Below are positions 23,462 to 35,600 of a stretch of DNA of 64,000 nt, one piece after another (positions within the stretch are counted from its first letter, which is position 1; the number at the start of each line of letters is the position of its first letter). This DNA is from Gnomoniopsis sp. IMI 355080 (taxonomy: Eukaryota > Ascomycota > Sordariomycetes > Diaporthales > Gnomoniaceae). The position numbers and the translations under genes are program-made. Under the pieces are notes generated by a model. That model worked only from the letters and a program-made list of their open reading frames with translations. It made no database searches and was not told the DNA's origin. Location: positions 1 to 64,000 of the forward strand of contig JAPEVC010000041.1 of assembly GCA_027946555.1 (NCBI GenBank). The letters run 5' to 3'.

Positions 23462-25573
23462 TCACTCTCTGCCCAGACCTAACAATACTAGATTGGCAAC
23501 ATTCATAGCAGCAATGATCAACCAGACTACCACTGCAATTATGACAACGGGCATAGAATTAGCCATCTTTACATTCTCCACCTCCACCTCCGCATCACCA
23601 TCCGCCAACCTTGACATGTTACCTCCACCTGATTCAGTCCCATCCTCGCCCTCGGCTTCGTCCTCGCCCACCATCGTGACACGTGCCCTCCCCGACTGGA
23701 CTTTCATATACTGATTCATGCACGTGAAGTAAATCAAGGGCGCTGAAACAAAAGGCAGGACGACGCTCAGTACGACCTGCGAAGCGTTGAGAGCAGCATC
23801 GAGACCCTGCCTCCCTACGGCACCAGCGATGATGATGCTAGGCGTGATACTGATGGACCGGGTCATGAAGCGTCGTAGCCAGGGTCGCATTTTGAAGTTC
23901 AAGGCCCCTTCGCTCACCATCTGTCCGGTGATGGTGCAAACGATGCCGGCTGAAATTCCAGAGAGCAACAGTGCCAGGGCAAAGAGGATCCCAGCGCCTT
24001 GGCCTAGGCTTTGGGCGAGGAGGTCGTGTATGGCAAAGATATCCTCGCCTTGAGCTTGCTCATTGCCGTAGAGGGAAGCCCCGGCAACAATTAGAATTGC
24101 TGAGTTGATAAAGAGCGCAAAGGTGCAGAGGCTGACTGTCAATTCGCCGATTGAGTACTTCAGACAATGTCGTATCGCCGCGAGAGAAGGGATGTAGACG
24201 CTCTTTTCGGACACGTCACTGGTCGATGAAGGGGACCTTGACGGTGGAACAAGGCCCTTCTTGGTGTCGTACTCCTTCAATCGGGACTGACAAATACCTG
24301 AGCCGAGATAGAGACTGTGAGGCATGACAGTCGCGCCCAGAATGCCACATGCCTGATAGAGGCCTTGCTGCTCCGTAATAGCGCTAGACGGTAGGTACCC
24401 ACGGAAAACTTCACCTACGGAGGTGTTTTTGATGAGGGATAACTGCACGCAGAAACAGATCACGACGGCCCCGACAATTCCCATAACGAAGAACTCAAAA
24501 GCTCGGAGTCCGCGCATGGAGCCGGATGGGTTATAGAAGAGCAGGATAATAAGCGTGTCGAGGATGGAGATGGCGCACCCTGCGACTAGTGGCAAGCGAC
24601 CATTCGAGAGCAGGTTCAATGCGATAGCAGTGCCAATGACCTATAGCAAAGTCAGTACCACATAGCTACTTTGCAGCAAAGCTTCGCAATCAGGAACAGT
24701 ATTTGTTTTCTCTGGGAGCCCTCAATCCTGGATACAGACGTCACGGCCAATATCCAGATGTGTCGAGGGATATGGAAAAACAGTAATCGTACCTCTGCTA
24801 TATCGGTCGCAATGATAGCAACCTCTGCCATCACGTACAGCGCGTAGTTCAGCCATCGTGGAAGAAATGCCCTGCACGCCTCAGCAAGGTTGAGACCAGT
24901 GACGGAGCCCAGTTTGATGCAAAGGCTCTGTAAGAAGACTGCAAACAAATTGCTGAGCAGAACAATGAAAAGGAGGCGGAAACGATAGGAAGCGCCTGCT
25001 GCTATGTCCGTGGAATAGTTTCCGGGATCAACTGTGCAAACGGTCAGTCGTCTTTCGATCATGCAGTTCCCACGAGATTTAAAGTCAAACCAAGTCATCC
25101 ATCCCCACGGGAATGGCCAAAATGGGGCAACAAACACTGGTATTTGTGGCGCATGGGGAGGTCTCTCTGACTGTCTTGCAGACTGCGGGACTCTGAAAGA
25201 GCGATAGAAACTCACTGTATGCCACGGCGACCATGAAACCAGGCCCGATGAATTTTCCAAAGGTGATGATGCCATTCCAAAGTCGAGAAAATGTCCAATC
25301 TTTGTTTTCTTGGCCCTGTTCTGAGGAGGGAACCTCTGGTCGAGTAGGCGTGGGAGGAGATCTTGTCGACCGCGGACGAGGTGCCTTTTCCTCCAGGTTG
25401 TTCTTGAGACACTTCAGTTTAGACAAGCCTCGCTTCCACGCCCGTGACGAGCTTGTTGAGGTTGGACGAGCATGTGAAGATGTGTTTGGCCGGTGAGCAC
25501 CAACGTGTGCATCGTCAGACTCCGGAAGAGCCATGTTTGGTGCTGTGTGGGACGCTGTGGAAGAGCCAGCCAT
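23462..25573 (-). CDS. NRAMP-family divalent metal transporter (Smf-like)
   Basis: Proton-coupled importer of Mn2+, Fe2+ and related metals, at plasma membrane or endo-vacuolar membranes. Three exons on the minus strand (25573-25216, 25031-24793, 24640-23462) give 591 aa. The first splice creates AYIDPGNYSTDIAAG, the canonical metal-site motif of TM1 (Asp-Pro-Gly-Asn at about 121-124). The second creates TDIAEVIGTAIALNLL. The TM6 metal motif reads GATVMPHSLYLGSGI. Around eleven hydrophobic segments follow one another. The first 90 residues are a disordered, Ser/Pro-rich cytosolic tail. A cytosolic loop with Ser/Pro clusters (PPSRSPSSTSDVSEKSV) follows TM6-7. The ATG at 25573 is chosen because the frame further upstream has no ATG. 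Confidence 0.95.
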
Positions 25574-26554
25574 TCGTTGCGTCAATCCAGGATTTCATGC
25601 AACTCTACGGAATACTGCAAAGCGGGCAAGGACGCGGCGTCATTTGTGGGTGTGTATGACTCCTTCCATGAGTAACCCATTCGGCTGGAGGACAGAGAAA
25701 AATGAACAACTTTCGAAGATGCCGTAATTAGGTCAGGAAGGGAGAGTCTAGAGAACCCTTGCGCTCCGACGTTATGGACCTTGATCCGAGGTGACCACTG
25801 GAGACGTTTCGCTGATTATCATGTAAATAGTATCATGTGGAGGAGAACCTCGACTGAGCACGCAGCTCCAGTAACCGAGGGGCTTGCCATCTTAATTTCG
25901 TGAGTACCTAGGGGGTTTTATGCATTTTAGGTAATATTTTGCCATGGTGTCAAAAGTCTCGAAAGCGTCATCGCGCCGCCCTGCCATGCTCGGCTTGACC
26001 CGCCGTGTCCGCCCGACTTTACCAAACCCAGCCTGGACATACCCGACGGCCAGAATAGGCCATATAAATTGGACGGACTACTGCACTGGCGGCACTTGAC
26101 ATACACAACTGCTCAGAGCCTGCAAGTATAAAGTTTGTTAGTATTGTAGCTGCATATCGAGAACCGGAATCGATATAGTGACTATTATGACTGTCATCTC
26201 TCAGTGACATATTGCTTAAACTAGAACGTCTACTAAGCAAGTCTGGGCAGTCCACACAATTTCAACATCGAAGTGTATGCGCAACGCACCAGCTCATCAT
26301 CTTAGTATATGCGACGAGACCACCGACATGCACCCATATACTACTCTCCGAAATTTACTCCCCGATCTTGTGACGACTCGTCTTCTCCCGGACAAAATGT
26401 ACATAATTGCTCCCGGATCGCTCTTGTTCACATGCCATGTTTCCCCCCCCCCCCCCACACACACATGCTCATGACTCCCCACACAGCAGTCTGAACCAAC
26501 AGTGCCCAGAGCTCCACAGCAGACTGTCATTTCGCTTTTTTGGATGGTATGTAA
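25574..26554. other. Intergenic region with C run and AC tract
   Basis: Promoter of the NRAMP gene on the left and 3' UTR of the phospholipid methyltransferase on the right. A run of 14 C followed by a short (AC)n lies at 26443-26465. No coding sequence recognised. Confidence 0.5.
26443..26465 (+). repeat. C run followed by (AC)n
   Basis: Fourteen C then about four AC units, in the 3' flank of opi3. Confidence 0.9.
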
Positions 26555-27341
26555 TCACTGCTTCTTCTTGTCCTTGTTCGACCCAGCCGCAGCCCTGTCC
26601 TTTTCCCGCTTTTCGTAGATGCTTGCAGTGAATGGATTCTCATACTGCAGAGCAACCAAGTAGACTGTCAGCACCCACGCGGTGAGCAAGATACCCGCCG
26701 GTCTGCTGTACACCAATGCTGTCCCGAGGAAACTCATGGTAGAGCCGTAGTACATGGGCGCGTCGCAGATGTTGAAGGGAAATCCAGTAATCATTTCGTC
26801 CATGAGTATGCCGCAGTAGTCGCCCAGAAAAGTGCCCGTGATGCCAAGTGCATATGTCGAGGACAAAACCAGGATGTTACCGCACGCAATCAGCGCGTAG
26901 CCAAGGTACGTGGCGACATTGGTCTCGAGCAGAGGATGGGGCGGCTGGTGGCGCAAGGCGCGCTCGTATAGAAGGTCGCGCACAATACCGAGAGAGAAGA
27001 TGGTAGCGGCGAGGGCGTAGCATGCTGTCTGTGAGTTGCCCCCGAACAACTTGGTCAGGAAACGAGTGCGGTATTCTCGCCGGGCGACGATGCTGGGCGT
27101 CACAGACAGTCAGATACGTTGTCTTTGGAGCCAGTGGGACATGGTGTGTTGTGCGCAACACCAGCATGGCAGCAACTCACTTCCAGAAAGTTGGATTGAA
27201 GGCTATGGCCGCAGCAGAGACTTGAGAGAGCTATTGTTAGAGCTGGGTAGGGATCAACTCGAGGCAAAGCGGGATCGACGCACTGAAGAGGCTCTTCTGG
27301 CCGAGATCGACCAATTGGTGTTCTTGAGTAATGGCAACCAT
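26555..27341 (-). CDS. opi3: Phosphatidyl-N-methylethanolamine N-methyltransferase (OPI3/PEMT type)
   Basis: Performs the last methylations from phosphatidylethanolamine to phosphatidylcholine, using SAM, in the ER membrane. Three exons (27341-27284, 27220-27181, 27092-26555) give 211 aa, normal for the family. The short first exons give MVAITQEHQLVDLGQKSLF, then AAAIAFNPTFWNIVARREYR across two junctions, which fits the conserved N-terminus. Four hydrophobic segments are visible. SAM-binding residues lie in LGITGTFLGDYCGILMDE, and the C-terminal family block is FPFNICDAPMYYGSTMSFLG followed by VALQYENPFTASIY. The C-terminus is Lys-rich (NKDKKKQ), compatible with ER retrieval. It is transcribed away from the gene at 27923 across a 581-bp shared intergenic region. 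Confidence 0.95.
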
Positions 27342-27922
27342 CTTGTCGTATTCGTCTGATCCGGCGCAAGGTCAAGTTCACGATGCGAACACAATTCAAT
27401 GGGCTCGTGAGGGAAATCTCCAGATATTAGGTAGGCGGTTAACAACAACTAGAGCTTCCCAAACTTCCCCGCGTTTTCCCAATTCATTCCCAAGGCTTCT
27501 TAGTGCGTCATATCCGGCGGCTTCTGTCGGCCTCGGACACCTTCCCGAACGGCAATCAGCACTTTTTGGTATTCGTCCAGGTGGGTCCAAGGACAGAACA
27601 GGCAGGGGCAAGGGGGCCCCTAGCTCCAGCTCCAGACCCTGCATTTGTTTCGAGAAGCTCTGCTTGTTTGAGAACACATTGCGGACTGACCATACTCACA
27701 CCACACCACCACAATCGTCTTCTCACCTTCTCATATCTATTAATTTACTGACGTGTTGTGAAAACAGCTGGTCCTGTACTTTGATGGTAAATTCTGAATA
27801 TCTTTGTCACTTGTACATATTTCCTTGTCTCTTGCGATAGCCTCCCAGCATCGTCGCGTCTAGACTTCACGTTCCGGCCGTGAAGCCCGGCTCCCGCCCT
27901 CCCCCCTTTCGCTCATGTTATC
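27342..27922. promoter_or_regulatory. Shared divergent promoter region, opi3 / spermidine-synthase-like gene
   Basis: A 581-bp gap between two ATGs that point away from each other. It has no coding signal and must hold the promoters of both genes. No individual factor site is identified with confidence. Confidence 0.6.
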
Positions 27923-29788
27923 ATGCCTCCCCGAAGGTCAACTAGAAAAGCCAAGCCAGAGGTGCCAGAGATAGATCAGAACTCCTCATTTTCGCAAGCA
28001 TCATTCGAGAAAGAGCTCCTGGACCTGAGGAAAAAAGCCGCCGACGAGACCTGGGGAAGATGGATTCAGGAGCAGGCCGCCGTCTATCTCAAGGCCCTCG
28101 TTCTCCTCGCCTTGACGGCGCTCGCTGCAAATCTATCGGAGCTGACTTTGTCACCTGTCTACGGTTCAATACCCGTATCTTTATGGCACAATAAAGTGAT
28201 CCTTGGCGGCGTTTTTGTCGGATGGTCATGCAACCTGCACCTCGGCCGATTGGTGCCTCTCAAGCTGGCGTATCTGCTGCCCATCGCAGCATTTTACATC
28301 CCTGTGACACAATTCTTTCTCTTCAAGTTCAGCGCTACCTTGACTGCTTACCAGGGGCCCTTCATCACTGAGCTCCTGAGTGTGGTCCCTTTGGTTATCC
28401 TGTCGGTGGCCTGCACCGCCAACTATCTTGAGGGTGCCGATCTCTCTCGCCTCCCTGGCTTCATCCGCGACGCCTCTCCGGGCATCCTTTCTTACGGATA
28501 TTACAAGTTCATTGAGTCTGCTTCAGGCAGATATCTAGGAGAAAATATTGGCCATTCTATCTTCCAGACTCGTATCATCTTGGAGACCATTCTCGGCGCA
28601 TCTTACGCTCTCTTTGCCCCATCGAAGTACTTGGTCTTCGCTGTCCCGGCACTGTTACATACGGCTTTTTTCAATACGCACGTTATGACACCGATGGCAA
28701 CTCAGTCTTTAAACAGCACGCTGGTGGCTAGTAATTGGTCGTTGCTAGAGAGGAAGGAATCCCTGACGGGCTACATCTCTGTAGCCGACAACCTTGAGGC
28801 AGGTTATCGAGTGATGAGAGCCGACCATAGTCTCTTGGGAGGAGAGTGGACTCGCTATAAGGGTAAAAGGGTTGCCGAACCCATTTACGGTATTTTCACT
28901 ATGCTTGAAGCTGTACGGCTCATCGAGACGCCAGAGCCCATCGTCGACGCGAAAGCCAAGGCTCTCGTCATGTAAGTCGTTTTCGTGCCTCCTGGATAAT
29001 GGTAAGCTGAACTTTCTTCACAGTGGACTTGGAATCGGTACGCTCCCCGCGGCGCTTGTGGCTCATGGTATCGACACCACTGTGGTTGAAATCGACCCTG
29101 TTGTGCATGAATTTGCAGCGAAATACTTTGAGCTGCCGTCCAATCATACGCCTGTCATTGCCGACGCTGTCACTTACACCGAAAAACTCGTCAACACGAC
29201 AGATAGCAAGTTCGACTATGTAGTCCACGACGTGTTTACCGGCGGAGCTGAGCCAGTCCCTCTATTTACCTTGGAGTTCCTTCAAAACCTTGACGCTTTA
29301 TTGAAGCCGAACGGCGTGGTTGCGATTGTAAGCTACCAACCCCCAATGTCAAGCCACATACATGAGACTGATTGCAAGCTCAGAACTACGCTGGAGACAT
29401 GATGCTGCCCCCACCGAAGATCGTTGTGCAGACTATCCGCGAAGTGTTCCCGTCCTGTCGCATCTACCGTGAGAACCCAAGCGACATCGAAGCTGTCGAG
29501 AGAGAGAAGCGCGATTTCACAAATATGGTCATCTACTGTACCAAGAGCGAAAGCCCCCTGAAATTTCGCAAGGTCACCTCCGCGGACTTGCTGCAGAGTC
29601 GCACGCGCGAGCACTTTCTGCCGCCGAGGCACGAGGTTTTCGATAGCGACTTCAAGGCGGAAGACGAGGTCCAGACGTTGAGGAAGAACGATACCGCGGT
29701 CCTAGAAGGGTTTCATGAGAAGAGTGCATTGGGTCACTGGGAGATTATGAGGACTGTGTTGCCAGACCTCGTGTGGGAGAACTGGTGA
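27923..29788 (+). CDS. Membrane protein with C-terminal spermidine-synthase-like (SAM-fold) domain
   Basis: Three exons (27923-28971, 29024-29327, 29384-29788) give 585 aa. Residues about 45-255 hold six or more hydrophobic segments (YLKALVLLALTALAANL, NKVILGGVFVGWSCNLHLG, LAYLLPIAAFYIPVTQFFLF, ITELLSVVPLVILSVAC). Residues about 275-585 resemble the aminopropyltransferase family: beta-strand lid LERKESLTGYISVADN, DHSLLGGEWTR, the nucleotide loop ALVIGLGIGTLPAALVAHG formed at the first junction, the acidic residue in TTVVEIDPVV, and DYVVHDVFTGGAEPVP at the position of the catalytic Asp loop. Whether it transfers aminopropyl or methyl groups is unclear; the family also contains methyltransferases, and a membrane-anchored form is unusual for soluble polyamine synthesis. 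It is divergent from opi3, itself a SAM-using membrane enzyme. Confidence 0.85.
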
Positions 29789-32676
29789 GAAACTAAGGCT
29801 TTAAGATGGGTTGCAGTGTGTGTAGTGGTGGAATAGATCGAGACGCCGCAAAAGTGCGGAAAGAGACAAAATCTTAATAGCATATTGTCTTGCTTGCACC
29901 CGCGCCCGACCGGGGTACAACATGAGAAGTCACTTCGGAGCCCATCATCACCGCTACGATCGTCGTCACCCACCCACTGGTCGCAATTACCATGCGTCTA
30001 TATCTACACCAGCAGCAATATCCCGAGAGGACATCCTATAGAAGACTAGGAACACATAATTACCATCAAACCTGCTCGACTGTTGTCACGAATGCGTTGC
30101 TACTATACTCAACGATATCAGATCGAGCTAAAGGGATGGCAGTGGACGGCGTAGTCTTGTCTTCCCCCCCTCACCTCGAAGATCCAGATTGGTAGTGGCA
30201 AACGGCCCGGAGAATGAATAGTTGTCAGCATGTTTCCCGAAGATGTTGGCACTGTTTACGAAGCTTGCAATGAGATCACTGTATCACATCGATGTTCGAT
30301 TGAGTGGTTCACGTCTAGTGTAAGCATGGAGCTTATGAGACCCATATTGTGTCATAGGGATTTAAAAAACCATCAAGACTCATTCCAGAAAATTATAGCG
30401 TTGCAGCCAGGGGCAGAGGATGTGGGCCTCAGACTGTGTTCCCGGCACAAAGAAAGCGAAGGAACTGGAAAGAGTTGTTACGACGTGTCGTTGGAAGCTG
30501 AGTCCTTTGGATGCTCGCACTACTCGCAGGCTCTAGTAAAAGATGGGTTTGATGATGTGTGATTGCAGCGGGATAGATAGTCGATGGCATGTGGTCGAAT
30601 CGTACAGTACATACAATTTGGAGGCTCAGCAGAGATTGATGAGTAATGCTCGGCAGCTTCTCAGTGGCTAGTATGGCGAGCGTTGGACCTGTCTTACGCG
30701 GTTCATATACCATGTACATGTATATCTCGGTTGCGTCGCCGGTGATCTTAGGAAAGAACGTTAATATACCTCAGATATCCTAAGCTCATGTATATGATAT
30801 GCGGTAGGCAACATATGTATGGGACAATCTCAAAGCCCGAAGCACTGGCATCTTAAGTGTACAGTGACCCGGGCTTCGAAGCGATGGAACAACAAATCTG
30901 ATGATGAAAGTCGGATCTTGAAGATCTGTAGGAGATTCAACGATCAGGGTAGATCAGACAAATGGTAGTGCTATTGTAAGCAGGCAATTGAAAGGGGGAC
31001 AACATTGTTGACGCTCTAGAGCCGCAAAGCCCTGGACCCTAGCCTCGGGGCCGGCAATACTGGCTCGCAGGGACTAGCGCGCGTGACCAGTTGGGAACGA
31101 CGTCTCAGATCCTCCCAACCTCGATCTCGCACTAAACCTTTTTCTTCACTCTGCCCCTGTTCGACCTCTGCTTTGTGAGACCGCCATGCCGAGGAAGCTC
31201 ACGCATGGACACCGTTGAGATACAAGACCACGCGAGAGAGTCTGTGGGCGCCCTGTCCGCCAAGCACACCACGCCGTCCCACTTCAGTCTCTAGGCGGAT
31301 CTACTCATCACCGGCTCGTGCTTGATGCAACCGTTCTGTTGCAAGATCTCTCTTAAGCGCCCAAGTCTCTTTCTCGATCCTCCACACCCTCTAAAAATAC
31401 CGTCTGAAGATGACTCGCGACTTGGCCAGTCTCGCCTCCCGCCTGGGAAGAGATAGCCTTGAGATCCGGCTTGTCGTCGTGAATTCCTAAACAACGCAGA
31501 TGAGATGCCTTCTGTGCTGTGCTTGGGTCGCTGGCTCTGTCTTCTTCAACATACGATCTCGATGGCCCATTTATCTTCCAAACTTCCGATGCACAATGTC
31601 TCTATACGCGGCGACCGCGGAGTTCATTGCCCTAGTATTACACAGGTGCTGATTCACTGGTCCTTTTCGTAAGCCCATGAGACAGAGGGAACGGTCACTG
31701 ACAAACCGACAACAACAACAACAACAACAGCAACAACGACAGATGTTCTTCACCATGGATATGGAGTATTTGACCCAACCCCCACCATCTGTGCAGCTCT
31801 GTGATTTGTTAACGCATTGTGCACTTGCCTCTGGCCTGGTTACTTTTTGCTGGCTCCCGGATCTACCTGTCAGTTCACAAAACGTGGCAATATCTAAACT
31901 CAATTTTGTTTAGCCATGTGAACTGGAGCTTGTCTTGTATTTGTACTAGTACATCGAAGACCACCATTGTTAGGACGGTCCTCGTATGTCGACAAGAGTC
32001 CAATATTCAGATCAACACAAAACGTGTTCTACAGGCGGCCCGTGGAAAGTCTCCTTCTCTGAGCATGCCGTGCAGTTCAAAGTGCGGACGATCCTCGCTT
32101 CGGCCTAGTTCGTCATGGCGGCACGAGAGTTTGTGACATCTTGAGTTTCACGTGAAACAGCTGCTCGCATATGGCACCCACAGCCTTGCATCAAGCCTCT
32201 GCCCCACCGAGTTTGACAGCTGCTTGGACCCCTGTTTTCCCTCACGGCTTGGTATCCCATTTGGCTGTATAGCCCCGCGACGGTTTGAGAAGTCCTCACG
32301 ATTTGTCTAATTCCCACCCAGCAGGCCGGGGTAGTGGCTTTGTTGGGATGGTTACTGATCGTCTTTGCAAGCATCCCGCTTCTTACTTTCGCCTGCCTCG
32401 GATTCTCGCTGCTATTCCTGTGAAACCGGGATGACAGTCTCTACTCTCCCTCTCCTTTCGTCTTCATACTCCCTCTGCCAGAGCATTGCCACAAACAACT
32501 TTCACACGAACATGGGAGGTTCGAGTGCATCGTGAATGTTGTTGTCGTGACGATGACTTGCATGATCACGGCATAATGAAGTTGATACCTGCTTACTCTT
32601 TTTAACTTTTTTCCTACTCTCCCATTGACTGGGCTGGCCTTTCTTTCATACGTCTCTCGCCACTGGCGTCGCCCTC
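29789..32676. other. 2.9-kb noncoding stretch upstream of the giant membrane-protein gene
   Basis: The left part is 3' UTR of the preceding gene. From about 31100 the + strand becomes CT-rich, like a long 5' leader. A CAA-rich tract lies at 31710-31737. No gene is supported on either strand. The size matches the long regulatory region often seen before large, tightly controlled fungal genes. Confidence 0.5.
31710..31737 (+). repeat. (CAA)n tract
   Basis: About nine CAA units with one CAG interruption, in the probable leader of the gene at 32677. Confidence 0.9.
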
Positions 32677-35600
32677 ATGGCGATTCCTGGAACAACCTCG
32701 GCCCTCATCGCCGCCTTCGTATTGTCAGTAACCTCCTTCCACGGTGGCATGTACGGGGATGGAGGACTTTTGGTAGTTGCTAATACTAGGAGCACAGTGG
32801 CATCGTTGTCAACGCGGCGTCGGCGGGCTTGTTCCTCAATGTAAAGGGCCATGGCTCGTCGATCTTTCGGGACGGCAAGAGGCTGGTCCTCGTTTTATTT
32901 CTACTCAGTGCTGCCCTGTGGGCCCAAGTCGATTTTATAACAACACTAATAGACCCGACTGCGGTGGAATCTTGCCAGATCGGCGTAATCTTCACGACAA
33001 TATTCGATCAATTAGCGCGATTTTCGATCGAACAACATCTACTATGGGTCATCAACGATGGTATGAAGCCAGGGGCGTTGCAGTACATTCTCCAGGCGTT
33101 ACTGGCTGCCCGCTTTGTGCTGGGGGGTGTTTTCGTTGGACTCTCGAAGCCCGAATTCAACACAGTCTGCGTGCCGCTTTCGTCGGTCCTCATTGTGGCA
33201 ATTATCACTGTAATAGTGGACGCGGTCATTATTGTGGGCTTGGCCGGCCAGGCCATATCGGCCGGACTCTTTGGAAAGATGCAGGATGGTGGTCAGGCCT
33301 CGAATCGTGGTAAGGCCGTAGTCGTCGTTCTTGCTGGTCTGGTGGTATGGACGGGGGTAAGTCCTTCTGGACCAGTATATATCTCGTAAGGAAATACTGA
33401 CACAACCTACAGACTAGTGTTCCTATGTCCTTGGGGGTCCTCGGCAGTGACTACTTGACCAGAAGCACAATACCAGGTGGCGGCCTTGCCGTGCTAATCA
33501 GTGAGTCGCTTTAATGATCTATGCCTCGGAGCTACTTGCTGATCAGATCAGTCCTTGTAATTGCGTTTTCGGACTCGCTTGTAGCACCGGAGTTGAAGAG
33601 GGACCAAGAGCGTAGGCTACCCGAGGCTCCATCGCCGCGTATGATCACAACGGCGCGTTCGATTTCGACCTCAAATTCAAACGACTATCCCCCAAGCAGA
33701 TTTGAGGATCTAAAGACGGAGCAGATCTCTTCGCTCACAGCTTTTGTCCAACCGAGAGAGCCGCCGCATCCCGGTCAACCTGTGGTACTTAACCAGCGCT
33801 ACTCACAAAATCTTCCAACTATTTCCAATGCATCAGCAGGGCAGGGAGTTGGCGGGGTGCCGGTTCAGGGTACTTTGTTCCCGCCAATGCGAGCAAACAC
33901 GGAGCCTCAAAAGCCTACCGAGCCCCGACCCCGGCAGGTACAACAGGAGCCACCGAGGAGGGCATTCTTCGATTCCGGCAAAGGCCCAGCGAAGTCGATC
34001 GCCTTGGGAGGAAAATTGGCGATATCGAGCCCCGTACTTCAGGAGGGTGGGTCAAATCCGCTGGACAAGGTCGCTACGACGGATCTCGCGACTGCAGCAC
34101 AGATGGATAAGGAGAGAAGAGCAATGATGGCGTTATTCAATGATCCGAACGCGCCGGCTGAGCTGAGTGCCAATCCGCTGAGCATCAGTCCAGGAAACGG
34201 CCTGATGCAGACAACCTCGACGATTCGCAAGGAGGTCGCGGCTGCTGTCTCCGAGCCACTTCGCCCAGACAGCGAGACTCTGTCCACTGGCTCTGCTACA
34301 GGTGCTCAGTTGTCACCATCTAGCGACGAGTTAAGGAGACGATCTCCAAGGCAAACCTCACCAAAATCCTCGGTGGAGGGACAGGCATCACCTGGAACAC
34401 CACCTCTACCAAGCAGATCTCCTGGTCGTCCTGTGCCCAAACAGGTGACGGCACCGGGCCCGAACCCTATCATCAGGCCCTCTCGACAGAGACCCGCATC
34501 ACCTGAACCGGTGGTCGAGCCATTGAAGACTCCCTTGCAGCGTCGACCGACGGCAGGTCTCCCGATGAATCCGAGGTCGAGATCGGTAAGGAGAGCGTCG
34601 CCACCTGAAGCTGGGAAGAGCAGACAAGAGACTGTCTTATTCGTTAATGATATCGTCTACAACGACCCGAACTTTGTTGCGAGTGTTATGGAGGATGCCA
34701 GAGACCGAAAAAGCAAAACCGGTCTGTCATCTGCCATTATGCCCGATATTGAGACTCCGCAAGTTCATTCAATACTGGTACCTCAAGTGAAAGCTTTGCC
34801 AGAGCCACCGAATACCGCATCATCGATCGTTCACCGTCCAAGACCAATTCCTCGCAAGCCTAGCAAAGAGGATAGCGATGCTTTCTATCCTCCAACGGGA
34901 CACAGGAAGTCTAGGTCGCTCGGAAACCTCATGCAGAGGAAGTCAATTCTTCAATCCAATCCAGGCAGCCCGACAACGCTGCCCCCTCTCCCTCCGCCAC
35001 CGAGGTCAGCAAGGCAGGAAAGACCTCACCCTAATGATACGAAGAGCATGACATATTCCGAGAAGGTCAATTTTCTCTTCCCTGCTCTTGGGACTGACGA
35101 GGCAAGCAAGCGCAGGTCATCTGTACCGGACATGCAAAGCTCGTACTCGGATGACTCCGCTACTTTGGCGGACAATGAGGCTCGGGAAATGCGGGATAGA
35201 TATTCGAAGCGAACTATGAGCTCCATCCGGACACGCAGCATCTTCGACGAACAAGAGTCTGGTACCCAGCGGGAAGTGTCCCTGGCGACTTATCGGGCTT
35301 TGGTCAACGAAGAAGAAGAGCAAGAACAACAGCAGCCTAGTCCTAGGGGAAGCAGCTCACAGCCAAATGGTGCAAAGAGAGCTTCCTCGCCAGTCCTGCC
35401 GATTTTTGGAGACCCCAGATCAGCCTCCACTGCCGACTATGACGATGGAATGACCAACATTGGCTCGATTTATTCTCCGAGGCATGTGCAGAAGGTTGGT
35501 CTTGCTGTTCACCAAGCTCGTGCTATCGAGGTCACCAGATTGGACCGCCCGAGTCCTGACAATCGAGGCGTATCCGCTGTAACAAATGGCGAGGAAATGA

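Noticed and set aside
30230..30562. 110-codon + strand frame in the 29.8-32.7 kb gap
   Set aside because: No resemblance to a family, no partner exons, and AT-rich flanks; treated as chance.
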